Of a DNA stretch of 41,132 nt, positions 1 to 8,277 are shown in pieces. A program made the translations under genes and the position numbers. Source of the DNA: Flammeovirga sp. EKP202 (GTDB lineage: Bacteria > Bacteroidota > Bacteroidia > Cytophagales > Flammeovirgaceae). The notes under the pieces were generated by a model that was given only the letters and a program-made list of their open reading frames with translations, ran no database searches and was not told where the DNA came from. Positions within the stretch are counted from its first letter, which is position 1, and each line of letters begins with the position of its first letter. The stretch lies in NCBI RefSeq assembly GCF_014534745.1, contig NZ_JACVVP010000062.1, positions 1-41,132 of the forward strand, read 5' to 3'.

Positions 1-14
1 TTTTTAAACTGTTT

Positions 15-260
15 ATGTTCATACGATTTAAAAATGAAGAGTATTTGGAATTTTTGATGGTTTTGCGACAGCCCCTTCAAAATATAAACACAAGTGACGC
101 CTTTGGCTTAACACTTGCGCCAGAGGGGTACCAAGGGAGTAATAGTAAAGATTATTTAAAAGTTTCTACTTATGCTATTGGATATCCAAAACAACGATAT
201 GAGGGAGTACATTTTTATGAAGACTCTTACAACCTAAGCCTCAAGAGAGAAAAATTCTAA
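15..260 (+). CDS. Doubtful 81-residue frame carrying an interspersed repeat
   Basis: This is an open frame of 81 codons with no family I recognise. Its middle, at 86-123, matches on the opposite strand one arm of the long palindrome at 11018-11100 (AAACACAAG, then GACGC, then GCTTAACnCTTGCGCCAG). So at least part of it is an interspersed repeat rather than conserved protein. No signal peptide or domain is visible. It may be a relic of a gene lying mostly left of the window. Confidence 0.2.
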   Translation: MFIRFKNEEYLEFLMVLRQPLQNINTSDAFGLTLAPEGYQGSNSKDYLKVSTYAIGYPKQRYEGVHFYEDSYNLSLKREKF

Positions 261-287
261 ACATGTTACAAAAAGACTAATTGAATA

Positions 288-645
288 ATGAGAAATTTAA
301 ACGATACTTTTCTTTTTTGGTGTAAAGAAAATTATATAAAAAAACATACACCATATAATTTGAATTTTAGAAGAACTACTTCTTTTCTAGACATGAGAAA
401 AGAAGTAGATAAATTCATTGAGAATGAAGATTATCACCTGTTTTATAGAAATATTACAGAACGTCAGTATTATGTAAACCTTTGGTCAGCACATTTTCTT
501 TTAGAAAATAAGAATATAATTTATGATATATATATATGAGAACTGCTTAGAAGTTATAAAAAGGTATTCTGAAAGTGAAATTAATCAACAAGTAGCGAGT
601 GAAGAAAAAAGATGGTTATTAGATTATGCTCCTCCGCTGTTCTAA
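288..645 (+). pseudogene. Unknown small protein, probably frameshifted in a TA tract
   Basis: The first part (288-539) encodes 83 residues with ordinary composition and no recognised domain. It stops at a TGA lying directly after an alternating TA tract at about 525-537. In the +1 frame coding-like sequence continues without a break from 538 to a TAA at 643-645 (ENCLEVIKRYSESEINQQVA and onwards, ending APPLF). A one- or two-base change in the dinucleotide tract would join the halves into one protein of about 118 residues. Further shifted sequence up to 710 reads PPPTVRAVQPTGGITNFPTV, reminiscent of SprB-type adhesin repeats. That resemblance is weak. It could be a decayed gene, a phase-variable one or a sequencing error. 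Confidence 0.4.
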
Positions 646-743
646 TTCCTCCTCCTACTGTTCGTGCTGTTCAGCCAACAGGGGGTATTACGAACTTTCC
701 TACAGTTTAAGTTTGTTACTTAAAGCAATAAATAAAATAACCC

Positions 744-780
744 AAGCCAATCTACCCTCACATAGATTGGCTTGTTTGTA
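744..780 (+). terminator. Intrinsic terminator-like hairpin
   Basis: A perfect 11-bp inverted repeat, AAGCCAATCTA (744-754) and TAGATTGGCTT (763-773), has an 8-nt loop and is followed by a short T-rich run. It closes the short frames at 288-710 and excludes any real gene spanning this point. Confidence 0.7.
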
Positions 781-1210
781 TATCAAAATAGGGTTTGAAA
801 TAATCCATTATCACGCATAAAATAAATCCGTTTTGCAGAAGTTACCTATTAATACTACCACCAATAGGACACCACCCAAATCACTAACTCACTTTACAAC
901 CACCCATCATGTTATTTTCCTTGTCTTTTTAATTTTTAATAGAAATATCCCCATTTCACTGATGTGATTTTATCACATCACCCCATCTTATCATTGTAGT
1001 AAAATGGGATGATTAACACTTTCAAGGTGCAGACAAACAGTGTGTTAGGTATTTTGTAAAATGATGATGTCTTTTTGATGATATATAAAATTACATTTTT
1101 ACACTTAATCCCCTCCATATTTGTAATCACAAAGCGATCGTTAAACTGAATTTTATTTTTCACTAAACAAATCGTCTGAATTAGTGAAAACAACTTACTC
1201 ACTTATCTGT
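781..1210. promoter_or_regulatory. Region upstream of the GH3 gene with a 21-nt palindrome
   Basis: No gene is supported in this stretch of about 430 bases. It should contain the promoter of the GH3 gene. A perfect palindrome, TGATGTGAT (960-968) TTT ATCACATCA (972-980), holds TGTGA-N5-TCACA, resembling operator sites of CRP/FNR-type regulators although the spacer is one base shorter than in E. coli CRP sites. A second loose inverted repeat (CCCAT...ATGGG) follows at about 982-1009. A partial match to the Bacteroidota -7 element (TAnnTTTG, 7 of 8) occurs near 1117-1124. I could not fix a transcription start. Confidence 0.35.
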
Positions 1211-3487
1211 ATGAAATTTATTAATAAGACAATATTATTACTTTTTGGCTGTTCCATTTTTTTATCGTGTGAACAGAAGAAAAAAGACTTTGATTGGAAA
1301 AGTTACAGTCAAGATCCAGTGATTGAAGGGAAGGTGGACTCGGTGTTATCTTTGATGACTTTGGAGGAGAAGATAGGACAAATGACGCAGTTCTCTGGAC
1401 ATGGAACATTGACGGGACCGCAGATCAATGACGACTTTAAAGAGTACTTGGAGAAGGGACAAGTAGGAAGCATGTTCAATGTTTTTGGAGCGGAGGGATT
1501 ACGCAAACTGCAAGAGCAGGCAATGAAGCATTCCCGTCTTCAAATTCCGATTTTATTTGCGGCGGATGTAATTCACGGTTATAAGACAACCTTTCCAATG
1601 CCACTGGCAGAGTCGTGTAGCTGGGATTTAGAATTGATGGAGAGAAGTGCTAGAATTGCCGCAATTGAGGCGACTTCGGCAGGGATCAGCTGGACGTTTG
1701 CACCCATGATTGATATTGCTAGAGACCCGCGTTGGGGGAGAGTGATGGAAGGTGCTGGTGAAGATGTTTTCTTGGGAAAAGAAATCGCAAAAGCGAGAGT
1801 CAATGGTTTCCAAGGTATCAAAAGTTATAAGGACTTTGGTGATATTCATACCATGTTGGCTTGTGCGAAGCATTTTGTAGGGTATGGTGCGGCAGAAGCT
1901 GGGAGAGATTATAATACAGTAGATGTTTCGGATAGGGTATTGAGAGAAACGTATTTGCCTCCTTTCAAAACCTCAGTTGACAATAAGGTAGCCACATTTA
2001 TGACTTCGTTTAATACCATTAGCGGCGTACCTGCTACTGGCAACAAATACTTGTTCAAAGATATTTTGAGAGACGAATGGGGTTTCAAAGGTATGGTGGT
2101 CACGGACTATACGGCCATCAACGAAATGATTCCTCACGGCTATGCTGAAGACTTAAAACAAGCGGCAGAGAAAGCGGTGAATGCAGGGATTGATATGGAC
2201 ATGAATGGTGCAGCTTATATTCAAAACCTTAAAAAATTGGTGGATGAAGGTGCTGTAACGGAAGGCAAAATTGATGTTGCTGTTGCAAGAATTCTGGAGT
2301 TGAAATTCTTATTAGGATTGTTTGAGGACCCTTATAGATATATGGATACCAAGCGTGAAGCTGAAAACACAATGACTGAGGCCTTTTTAGCAGAGGCATT
2401 GAAAGGAGCTGAACGTTCTATTGTATTATTGAAAAATGAGAAGGAGGTATTACCGTTAGCTGAAAATACAAATAAGCGTATTGGTTTGATTGGCCCGATG
2501 ATCAAAGAAAGAAAAAGCTTAAATGGAGAATGGGCAATTAAAGGCGATCGTTCAAAGAGCGTTACCGTGTATGAAGGTGTGACAAACCTTTATTCAAAGG
2601 CGAAATTCAGCTATGCGAAAGGTGCGGATTTGATGGGAGAAAGCAACGCTAAAGAAATTCAGAAGGCTGTAAGAGTGGCACAAAACAGTGATGTTGTTTT
2701 CTTGGCCTTGGGTGAAGATTTCAACTGGTCGGGAGAAGCGGCAAGCAGAACGGATATTCGTCTTCCAAAAGCACAACGCGAACTGATGTACGCGGTAAAG
2801 AAAACGGGGAAGCCTATTGTTTTGATTTTGTTGAATGGAAGACCATTGGATTTATCATGGGAAGATCAAAATGTGGATGCCATTGTTGAAGCGTGGTATT
2901 TGGGGATTAAAACAGGTGATGCTATTGCGAATGTATTGGCAGGAAAATACAATCCTTCAGCAAAATTGACCATGACATTCCCAAGGAATGTAGGGCAAAT
3001 TCCGATCTATTATGATGCGTTGAATACAGGTAGACCGTTTGATCAGAACAACCCTCAGGATTATAAATCATTTTATTTAGATGTGGAAAACTCTCCGCTT
3101 TATCCATTTGGCTACGGCTTGAGTTATACTTCATTTGAGTATGCTGATTTGCAATTATCATCTGATGAATTAAAAGAAGGAAGTGCAATTAAGGCTTCTA
3201 TCACAGTGAAAAATACGGGTCAATATGATGGGGAAGAGATCGTGCAACTTTACACACAAGACATCTTCGCATCTGTTGCTCAACCAGTAAAACAGCTGAA
3301 AGGCTTTCAAAAAATCACATTGAAGAAAGGAGAATCGAAAAAAGTAACTTTCGATATCACTCCTGATATGCTATCAATTCTTGATATAAACAACAACATA
3401 GTAACTGAAGAAGGGAAGTTCAAAGTATGGATCGCCCCTAACTCCTCAATTGTTCAGAATGAAGCTATTTTTTCATTCAAAAACTAA
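1211..3487 (+). CDS. bglX: GH3 beta-glucosidase lipoprotein (BglX-like)
   Basis: This is a periplasmic or outer-membrane-anchored exo-glucosidase that releases glucose from beta-gluco-oligosaccharides. The ATG at 1211 is preferred over 1184 because it begins a lipoprotein signal (MKFINKTILLLFGCSIFLSC, lipid-modified Cys near residue 20). The 758 residues are normal for BglX-type GH3. They hold the N-terminal barrel, with KHFVGYGAAEAGRDYN and the nucleophile Asp299 in VVTDYTAI. The second alpha/beta domain has a likely acid/base Glu509 in NWSGEAASR, and a fibronectin III-like C-terminal domain follows GYGLSYTSFEY. It lies about 200 bp before susC on the same strand. In Bacteroides, related GH3 enzymes encoded beside GH144 genes prefer sophorose. 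That specificity here is inferred from context. The gene symbol is used for the family only. Confidence 0.93.
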   Translation: MKFINKTILLLFGCSIFLSCEQKKKDFDWKSYSQDPVIEGKVDSVLSLMTLEEKIGQMTQFSGHGTLTGPQINDDFKEYLEKGQVGSMFNVFGAEGLRKLQEQAMKHSRLQIPILFAADVIHGYKTTFPMPLAESCSWDLELMERSARIAAIEATSAGISWTFAPMIDIARDPRWGRVMEGAGEDVFLGKEIAKARVNGFQGIKSYKDFGDIHTMLACAKHFVGYGAAEAGRDYNTVDVSDRVLRETYLPPFKTSVDNKVATFMTSFNTISGVPATGNKYLFKDILRDEWGFKGMVVTDYTAINEMIPHGYAEDLKQAAEKAVNAGIDMDMNGAAYIQNLKKLVDEGAVTEGKIDVAVARILELKFLLGLFEDPYRYMDTKREAENTMTEAFLAEALKGAERSIVLLKNEKEVLPLAENTNKRIGLIGPMIKERKSLNGEWAIKGDRSKSVTVYEGVTNLYSKAKFSYAKGADLMGESNAKEIQKAVRVAQNSDVVFLALGEDFNWSGEAASRTDIRLPKAQRELMYAVKKTGKPIVLILLNGRPLDLSWEDQNVDAIVEAWYLGIKTGDAIANVLAGKYNPSAKLTMTFPRNVGQIPIYYDALNTGRPFDQNNPQDYKSFYLDVENSPLYPFGYGLSYTSFEYADLQLSSDELKEGSAIKASITVKNTGQYDGEEIVQLYTQDIFASVAQPVKQLKGFQKITLKKGESKKVTFDITPDMLSILDINNNIVTEEGKFKVWIAPNSSIVQNEAIFSFKN

Positions 3488-3554
3488 AATGAAGTTACTG
3501 CAATAAGTAGCTGATCATAATTAAATATAGTTTATAAATGTAGAATGAATTGAT

Positions 3555-3619
3555 CTCAGGTAAGGCAAAATTTACAGTCCTAGCCATAGCTAAGACGAAA
3601 AATTTTAACGAAACCTGAG
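3555..3619. repeat. Nested hairpin element between GH3 and susC
   Basis: Three nested inverted repeats share one axis: CTCAGGT (3555-3561) with ACCTGAG (3613-3619), AAAATTT (567-573) with AAATTTT (600-606), and GTCCTAGC (577-584) with GCTAAGAC (589-596) around a CATA loop. There is no T-tract after it, so it is not a classic terminator. It could attenuate or process the transcript between GH3 and susC, or be an interspersed element. Confidence 0.6.
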
Positions 3620-3693
3620 TTTAATTCAAATGCATTTAAGCTATAGATAATTTTGAACAGGTACTCAACTATTATTATTTTAATGAAATGACC

Positions 3694-6657
3694 ATGAAAA
3701 AGTTATTACTAACACTATTTATTAGTATCTCTTGTCTGTCTTTGTACGCCCAAAATGTACTTTCTGGGAAGGTGACAAGTAATACAGGAGATGGCGTAAT
3801 CGGAGCTACAATCCAGATTATTGGAACACAAAAAGGGTCAATTACTGACTTCGACGGAAACTTTAAACTCGATGGAATCCAACTCAACGATTCCGTCCAA
3901 ATCTCCTCTATCGGCTATGTCACAGAAACAAGAGTGATCACTAGCTTCTCACCTATTCAAGTGGTTTTGAATGAAGACATGGAACAGCTTGAAGAAGTGG
4001 TGGTTGTCGGTTATGGTGTTATGAAAAAGAGTGACCTTACGGGTGCCGTATCGAGTGTGAAGAGTGAAGATGTGGAGAAAATTCCAGCTTCAAACCCTTT
4101 GCAATCTTTACAAGGTAAAGTATCAGGTGTTCAGATTACTTCAGGCAATACGCCAGGTAGTTCACCGAAAGTACAGATTAGGGGTGTTGGCACCACGGGT
4201 AATTCGAGCCCACTGTATGTGGTGGATGGAATGCTTCTGGATGATATCAATTTCTTAAGTTCTAATGATATTGAATCCATGGAAGTCTTGAAAGATGCCT
4301 CTGCAACAGCAATTTATGGTTCGAGAGGTGCCAATGGTGTAGTGATCATTACTACAAAACAAGGTTCAAAAGGAAAAGCAAAAGTGACTTTGGGCTCTTA
4401 TGTAGGTATGCAACAAGTGGCGGCGCGTCCTAATATGGTCAACGCACAACAGTATGCCATGCTTCAAAACGAGATCATGCACAACCAAGGTTCAGATTTG
4501 ATTTACACTAAAGATGAAATCAATAATATGGGCAACGGCACAAATTGGATTGATGAAGCCACAAGAAACGCACCGATCCAGAATTACCAAGTGGGTGTTT
4601 CAGGGGGATCAGATAACGTGATGTACAATATCACGGCAGGGTATTTCAATCAGTTAGGTGTTGTAGAAGGATCAGGTTTCGATCGTTTCAATTTAAGAAT
4701 CAACAATACTTATAAATTATCAAAGAGAGTAAAAGTAGGTCATAATATCGCTTACTCCACTTACAACAGCACAAATGAAGGTGTGAATTTAGGAGATGCT
4801 TATAAAGCTGATCCAACGATGCCAGTCTATGATCAGAACGGCTACTTTGGTACCTCAAATAATAATGATATTGGTAACCCAATCGCTTCGTCTTATTATA
4901 AAAATGATTTTAGCAGTGGAGACCGTTTGGTAGGTAACTTCTTCTTGGATTATGAAATTGCCAAAGGACTAATTTTCAAATCGAATTTAGGTGTAGATAG
5001 AGCAACAAACAAAGGAACGAGATACACACCTGAATTCTTTGTAAGTGGGAAACAATTCAATGATGTAAGTAGATTAACGCAACTTGGAAATGAATACAAT
5101 GCATTGCTTTGGGAAAATACGGTGAGCTATATGAAGCAAATTGGTAAGCATAGTATCAATGCTGTAGCTGGTGTAACGACTCAAAATAATACCGTGCAAA
5201 AGTGGGAAGGTTCAGAGAATGGAGTGCCGAATAACAGAGATATGTGGTACTTGGGAACTGGACTGGTAGACAGTAGAAATGTATTCCAAGAAGGAGCGGC
5301 CAATTCTTACTTGTCGTTTCTTGGTAGAGTGAATTACACGTACGATAATAAGTACCTTGCTACTGCTTCATTTAGAGCGGATGGTTCATCACGTTTCGGT
5401 AAAGACAATAAGTTCGGTGTCTTCCCTTCATTAGCATTAGGTTGGAGAATTTCGGAAGAAAACTTTATGAAGTCTAGTGATTTGATCAACAACTTGAAAC
5501 TTAGAGCGAGCTGGGGTAGAATTGGTAACGACAAGATTGGGGACTACAGTCAGTATTCATTGATTGATAATAACTTAAACCCAGTTTTTGGTCCTGACCA
5601 AGGATTCCAACCGGGTGGTACTGTAATTAATATGGCGAATGCTAACCTTCGTTGGGAGACAGTAGAGCAATTTGATATCGGATTTGAGGTAGGTTTCTGG
5701 GACGATAAATTAACGATCGATGCAGATTATTACCACAAAATGACCAAAGACATGTTGGTCTATATCACTCCTCCAGGTTTAGTGGGATCAAAAGGAGCAG
5801 TGCCTTCTAATATTGGTGAGATCTTGAACAAAGGTATTGATTTGAGTATCCAATGGAATCATAAAATTGGAGAGGTACAGTACAACATTGGGGCAAATAT
5901 TTCTACCATTCACAATGAGGTCATCGCTTTAGACCCTAACAACCCTTATATTTTTGGAGGTGATTTAGGTAATGGTCAACAAGCTTCTTTGACGACTCCA
6001 GGTCAAGCAATCGGGGCATTCTACGGTTATAAAACGAATGGTGTATTCCAAAATCAAGAGCAGATTGATAATATGCCATCATTGCCAGGAGCACAGCCAG
6101 GTGATATCATCTATATGGATATCAACGGAGACGGTGTGATTGACGAGAACGACAAAACGTTTATCGGAAGCCCTATTCCAAACTTTATTTATGGTATCAA
6201 CTTAGGCATTTCTTATAAAAACTTTGACTTGTCTGCCTTATTCCAAGGACAATCAGGCAACCAAATCTACAATGCAAAGAAAGCAGTACGTTGGGGTACG
6301 ACGAACTTCGAAGAGTCTTTCTTAGGAAGATGGACAGGAGAGGGCACAAGCAACAGTGAGCCAAGAGTCACAAACGGTGGTGTGAACTATGAAGTATCAG
6401 ATCGTTTTATTGAAGACGGATCTTACCTCAAACTAGCGAACATCACATTAGGCTACACTTTACCGGAGCATGTGACCAGTAAAATTTTCATCGAAAAATG
6501 TCGAATTTTTGCAGCCGCCTCCAACATTTACTTATACCAGCCTTATCAGTCATATAGTTCAGAAATCGTTTCCAACTCACCGCTTAACGCAGGAATTGAT
6601 TTCAATACTTATCCATTGACTGCCACTTACACATTAGGTATTAACGTGAACTTCTAA
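3694..6657 (+). CDS. susC: SusC-family TonB-dependent outer-membrane transporter
   Basis: This imports oligosaccharides across the outer membrane using TonB energy, working as a pair with SusD. A Sec signal (MKKLLLTLFISISCLSLYAQ) is followed by a carboxypeptidase-regulatory-like beta-sandwich at about 22-100 (LSGKVTSNTGDGVIGATIQI). A TonB-box-like EEVVVVGYG comes next, then the plug with LQGKVSGVQI, IRG, LYVVDG, VLKDASATAIYGSRGANGV and ITTKQG. The rest is a 22-strand-type barrel ending in aromatic-rich strands (TATYTLGINVNF). It is 987 residues from 3694, normal for the family. An upstream in-frame ATG at 3688 would add only two residues. susD follows after 10 bp. Confidence 0.96.
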   Translation: MKKLLLTLFISISCLSLYAQNVLSGKVTSNTGDGVIGATIQIIGTQKGSITDFDGNFKLDGIQLNDSVQISSIGYVTETRVITSFSPIQVVLNEDMEQLEEVVVVGYGVMKKSDLTGAVSSVKSEDVEKIPASNPLQSLQGKVSGVQITSGNTPGSSPKVQIRGVGTTGNSSPLYVVDGMLLDDINFLSSNDIESMEVLKDASATAIYGSRGANGVVIITTKQGSKGKAKVTLGSYVGMQQVAARPNMVNAQQYAMLQNEIMHNQGSDLIYTKDEINNMGNGTNWIDEATRNAPIQNYQVGVSGGSDNVMYNITAGYFNQLGVVEGSGFDRFNLRINNTYKLSKRVKVGHNIAYSTYNSTNEGVNLGDAYKADPTMPVYDQNGYFGTSNNNDIGNPIASSYYKNDFSSGDRLVGNFFLDYEIAKGLIFKSNLGVDRATNKGTRYTPEFFVSGKQFNDVSRLTQLGNEYNALLWENTVSYMKQIGKHSINAVAGVTTQNNTVQKWEGSENGVPNNRDMWYLGTGLVDSRNVFQEGAANSYLSFLGRVNYTYDNKYLATASFRADGSSRFGKDNKFGVFPSLALGWRISEENFMKSSDLINNLKLRASWGRIGNDKIGDYSQYSLIDNNLNPVFGPDQGFQPGGTVINMANANLRWETVEQFDIGFEVGFWDDKLTIDADYYHKMTKDMLVYITPPGLVGSKGAVPSNIGEILNKGIDLSIQWNHKIGEVQYNIGANISTIHNEVIALDPNNPYIFGGDLGNGQQASLTTPGQAIGAFYGYKTNGVFQNQEQIDNMPSLPGAQPGDIIYMDINGDGVIDENDKTFIGSPIPNFIYGINLGISYKNFDLSALFQGQSGNQIYNAKKAVRWGTTNFEESFLGRWTGEGTSNSEPRVTNGGVNYEVSDRFIEDGSYLKLANITLGYTLPEHVTSKIFIEKCRIFAAASNIYLYQPYQSYSSEIVSNSPLNAGIDFNTYPLTATYTLGINVNF

Positions 6658-6667
6658 TTGTACTGAA

Positions 6668-8188
6668 ATGAAAAAATTATTCTTATATACCGTTACACTT
6701 TTACTTTTAGGTGCTTGTTCAAACCTATTAGAGAAAACACCTCAAGGACAAGAAACATCTGCGGATTATTTCAAAACACAAGATGGCGCGCTCAAAGCCA
6801 CAAATGCGATTTATGAAAGCTTGAGAGGTTGGAATACAACTGCTTGGGGCCCGATCGGGTTAGCAGACATTGCTTCTGATGATGCCGACAAAGGGTCAAC
6901 ATCAACGGATAGTTATGATATGATTGAATTGAATAATGCTTCTTATTTACCGAATAATGGTACTATCCAAGGGTATTACAATGAGCATTACCAAGGTATT
7001 AACCGTACCAATCAAGTAATTATCAATGTGCCTGAGGGGGAGTTTGATGAAAAATTAAAAGCAAGATATATCGCTGAAGCGAAGTGTTTAAGAGCATTTT
7101 TCTACTTCAACTTAGTAAGAGCATATGGTGGCATGCCTATCGTGGACCGTTTATTAAATCCAGAAGAGTACAAAGTAGCACGTTCTACAAGAGAGGAAAC
7201 GTACGCTTTTATCATCAAGGATTTGGAAGAAGCAGTGGAAGTATTGCCTACAAAATCACAATATGATTTAGCTGAACTTGGTCGAGTAACGAAAGGTACG
7301 GCACAGGCATTATTAGCAAAAGTATATCTTTTCCAAGCATCATTTACAGGTTCAAATGAAGATTACCAAAAGTCATTGAACGCGGCAGAAGCTTTGATTC
7401 AGTCAGGAGAGTACAATTTGTACCCAAACTTTGCTGAGATTTTCAGATTAGAAGGTGAAAACTGTTCAGAGTCTATTTTTGAAGTGCAAACACACGACTT
7501 CCAACAAGGTGGAGGTAGCAGTCAATTCACAGAAATTCAAGGCATCCGTTCCAATGTATTGAACAAAGGATGGGGTTTCAATGTTCCATCAAAATCACTT
7601 AGAGATGCCTTTGAAACCAACGATCCACGTTATGATGCAACGATCATCACAGCCGGTCAAACATTGTATGACGGTGAAGTAGTACCAAGACCAGAAGACG
7701 GTATTTTCGGTGATAATTCAGATCCAATCAGCGAATTCTACAGCTATAAAGTATATGCACCATCGCATAATGGAGGAAACAACAATAGCCCAATGAACAT
7801 AAGATTGTTGAGGTACTCAGATATTGTTTTAGTGGCAGCAGAAGCTTCTAATGCTTTAGGTAATTCATCAAAAGCGTTGGGTTATTTGAACAACGTAAGA
7901 GCGAGAGCACGTGCAGGTCAAAACGTTTTACCTGACGTAACAGTGTCTGATCCAGCACAATTAAGAGAAGCAATTTGGAATGAAAGACGTGTAGAATTAG
8001 CCATGGAACAGCACCGCTATTTTGATTTAATGAGAATGGATAATGTGTCTCCGGGTTACGCCAAAAGCAAATTAGTAGAAAATGGCGATAACGTTTTTGA
8101 TGCTGCTAAAAATAAAGTCTACCCCATTCCACAAGCTGAGATCAATGCCGTAGGTAGTGACATTCTAAAGCAAAATCCGAATTACTAA
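6668..8188 (+). CDS. susD: SusD/RagB-family surface glycan-binding lipoprotein
   Basis: This is the lid and glycan-binding partner of the SusC transporter on the outer face of the outer membrane. It is 506 residues with a lipoprotein signal (LLLLGACSNLLEKTPQGQ). The N-terminal helical region shows SADYFKTQDGALKATNAIYESLR, then YIAEAKCLRAFFYFNLVRAYGGMPIV and TRETYAFIIKDLEEAVEVLP-like TPR helices. The C-terminal RagB/SusD region has IRLLRYSDIVLVAAEASNAL, LNNVRARAR, IWNERRVELAMEQHRYFDLMRM and YPIPQAEIN. It starts 10 bp after susC, so the two are surely cotranscribed. Confidence 0.96.
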   Translation: MKKLFLYTVTLLLLGACSNLLEKTPQGQETSADYFKTQDGALKATNAIYESLRGWNTTAWGPIGLADIASDDADKGSTSTDSYDMIELNNASYLPNNGTIQGYYNEHYQGINRTNQVIINVPEGEFDEKLKARYIAEAKCLRAFFYFNLVRAYGGMPIVDRLLNPEEYKVARSTREETYAFIIKDLEEAVEVLPTKSQYDLAELGRVTKGTAQALLAKVYLFQASFTGSNEDYQKSLNAAEALIQSGEYNLYPNFAEIFRLEGENCSESIFEVQTHDFQQGGGSSQFTEIQGIRSNVLNKGWGFNVPSKSLRDAFETNDPRYDATIITAGQTLYDGEVVPRPEDGIFGDNSDPISEFYSYKVYAPSHNGGNNNSPMNIRLLRYSDIVLVAAEASNALGNSSKALGYLNNVRARARAGQNVLPDVTVSDPAQLREAIWNERRVELAMEQHRYFDLMRMDNVSPGYAKSKLVENGDNVFDAAKNKVYPIPQAEINAVGSDILKQNPNY

Positions 8189-8205
8189 TAAACACATGTA
8201 AAATG

Positions 8206-8260
8206 GCGTGCACCACTTCTGTAGCAAGTATCGGTTAATACTTGAAACATCGGTGCACGC
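8206..8260. repeat. Nested hairpin between susD and the LamG lipoprotein gene
   Basis: A perfect 9-bp outer stem, GCGTGCACC (8206-8214) with GGTGCACGC (8252-8260), encloses a perfect 7-bp inner stem CAAGTAT (225-231) with ATACTTG (238-244). It sits 18 nt before the next start codon. The outer arm GTGCACC recurs in the larger element at 10710-10848, so this looks like a member of the same repeat family. Confidence 0.7.
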
Positions 8261-8277
8261 TCCAAAAAAGAAATATC

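Noticed and set aside
626-820. Open frame of 64 codons, Cys/Ser rich
   Set aside because: It runs through the perfect terminator hairpin at 744-773 and has unnatural composition.
978-1202. Minus-strand frame of 74 codons
   Set aside because: It covers the promoter region of the GH3 gene and starts in the palindrome region; no protein-like pattern.
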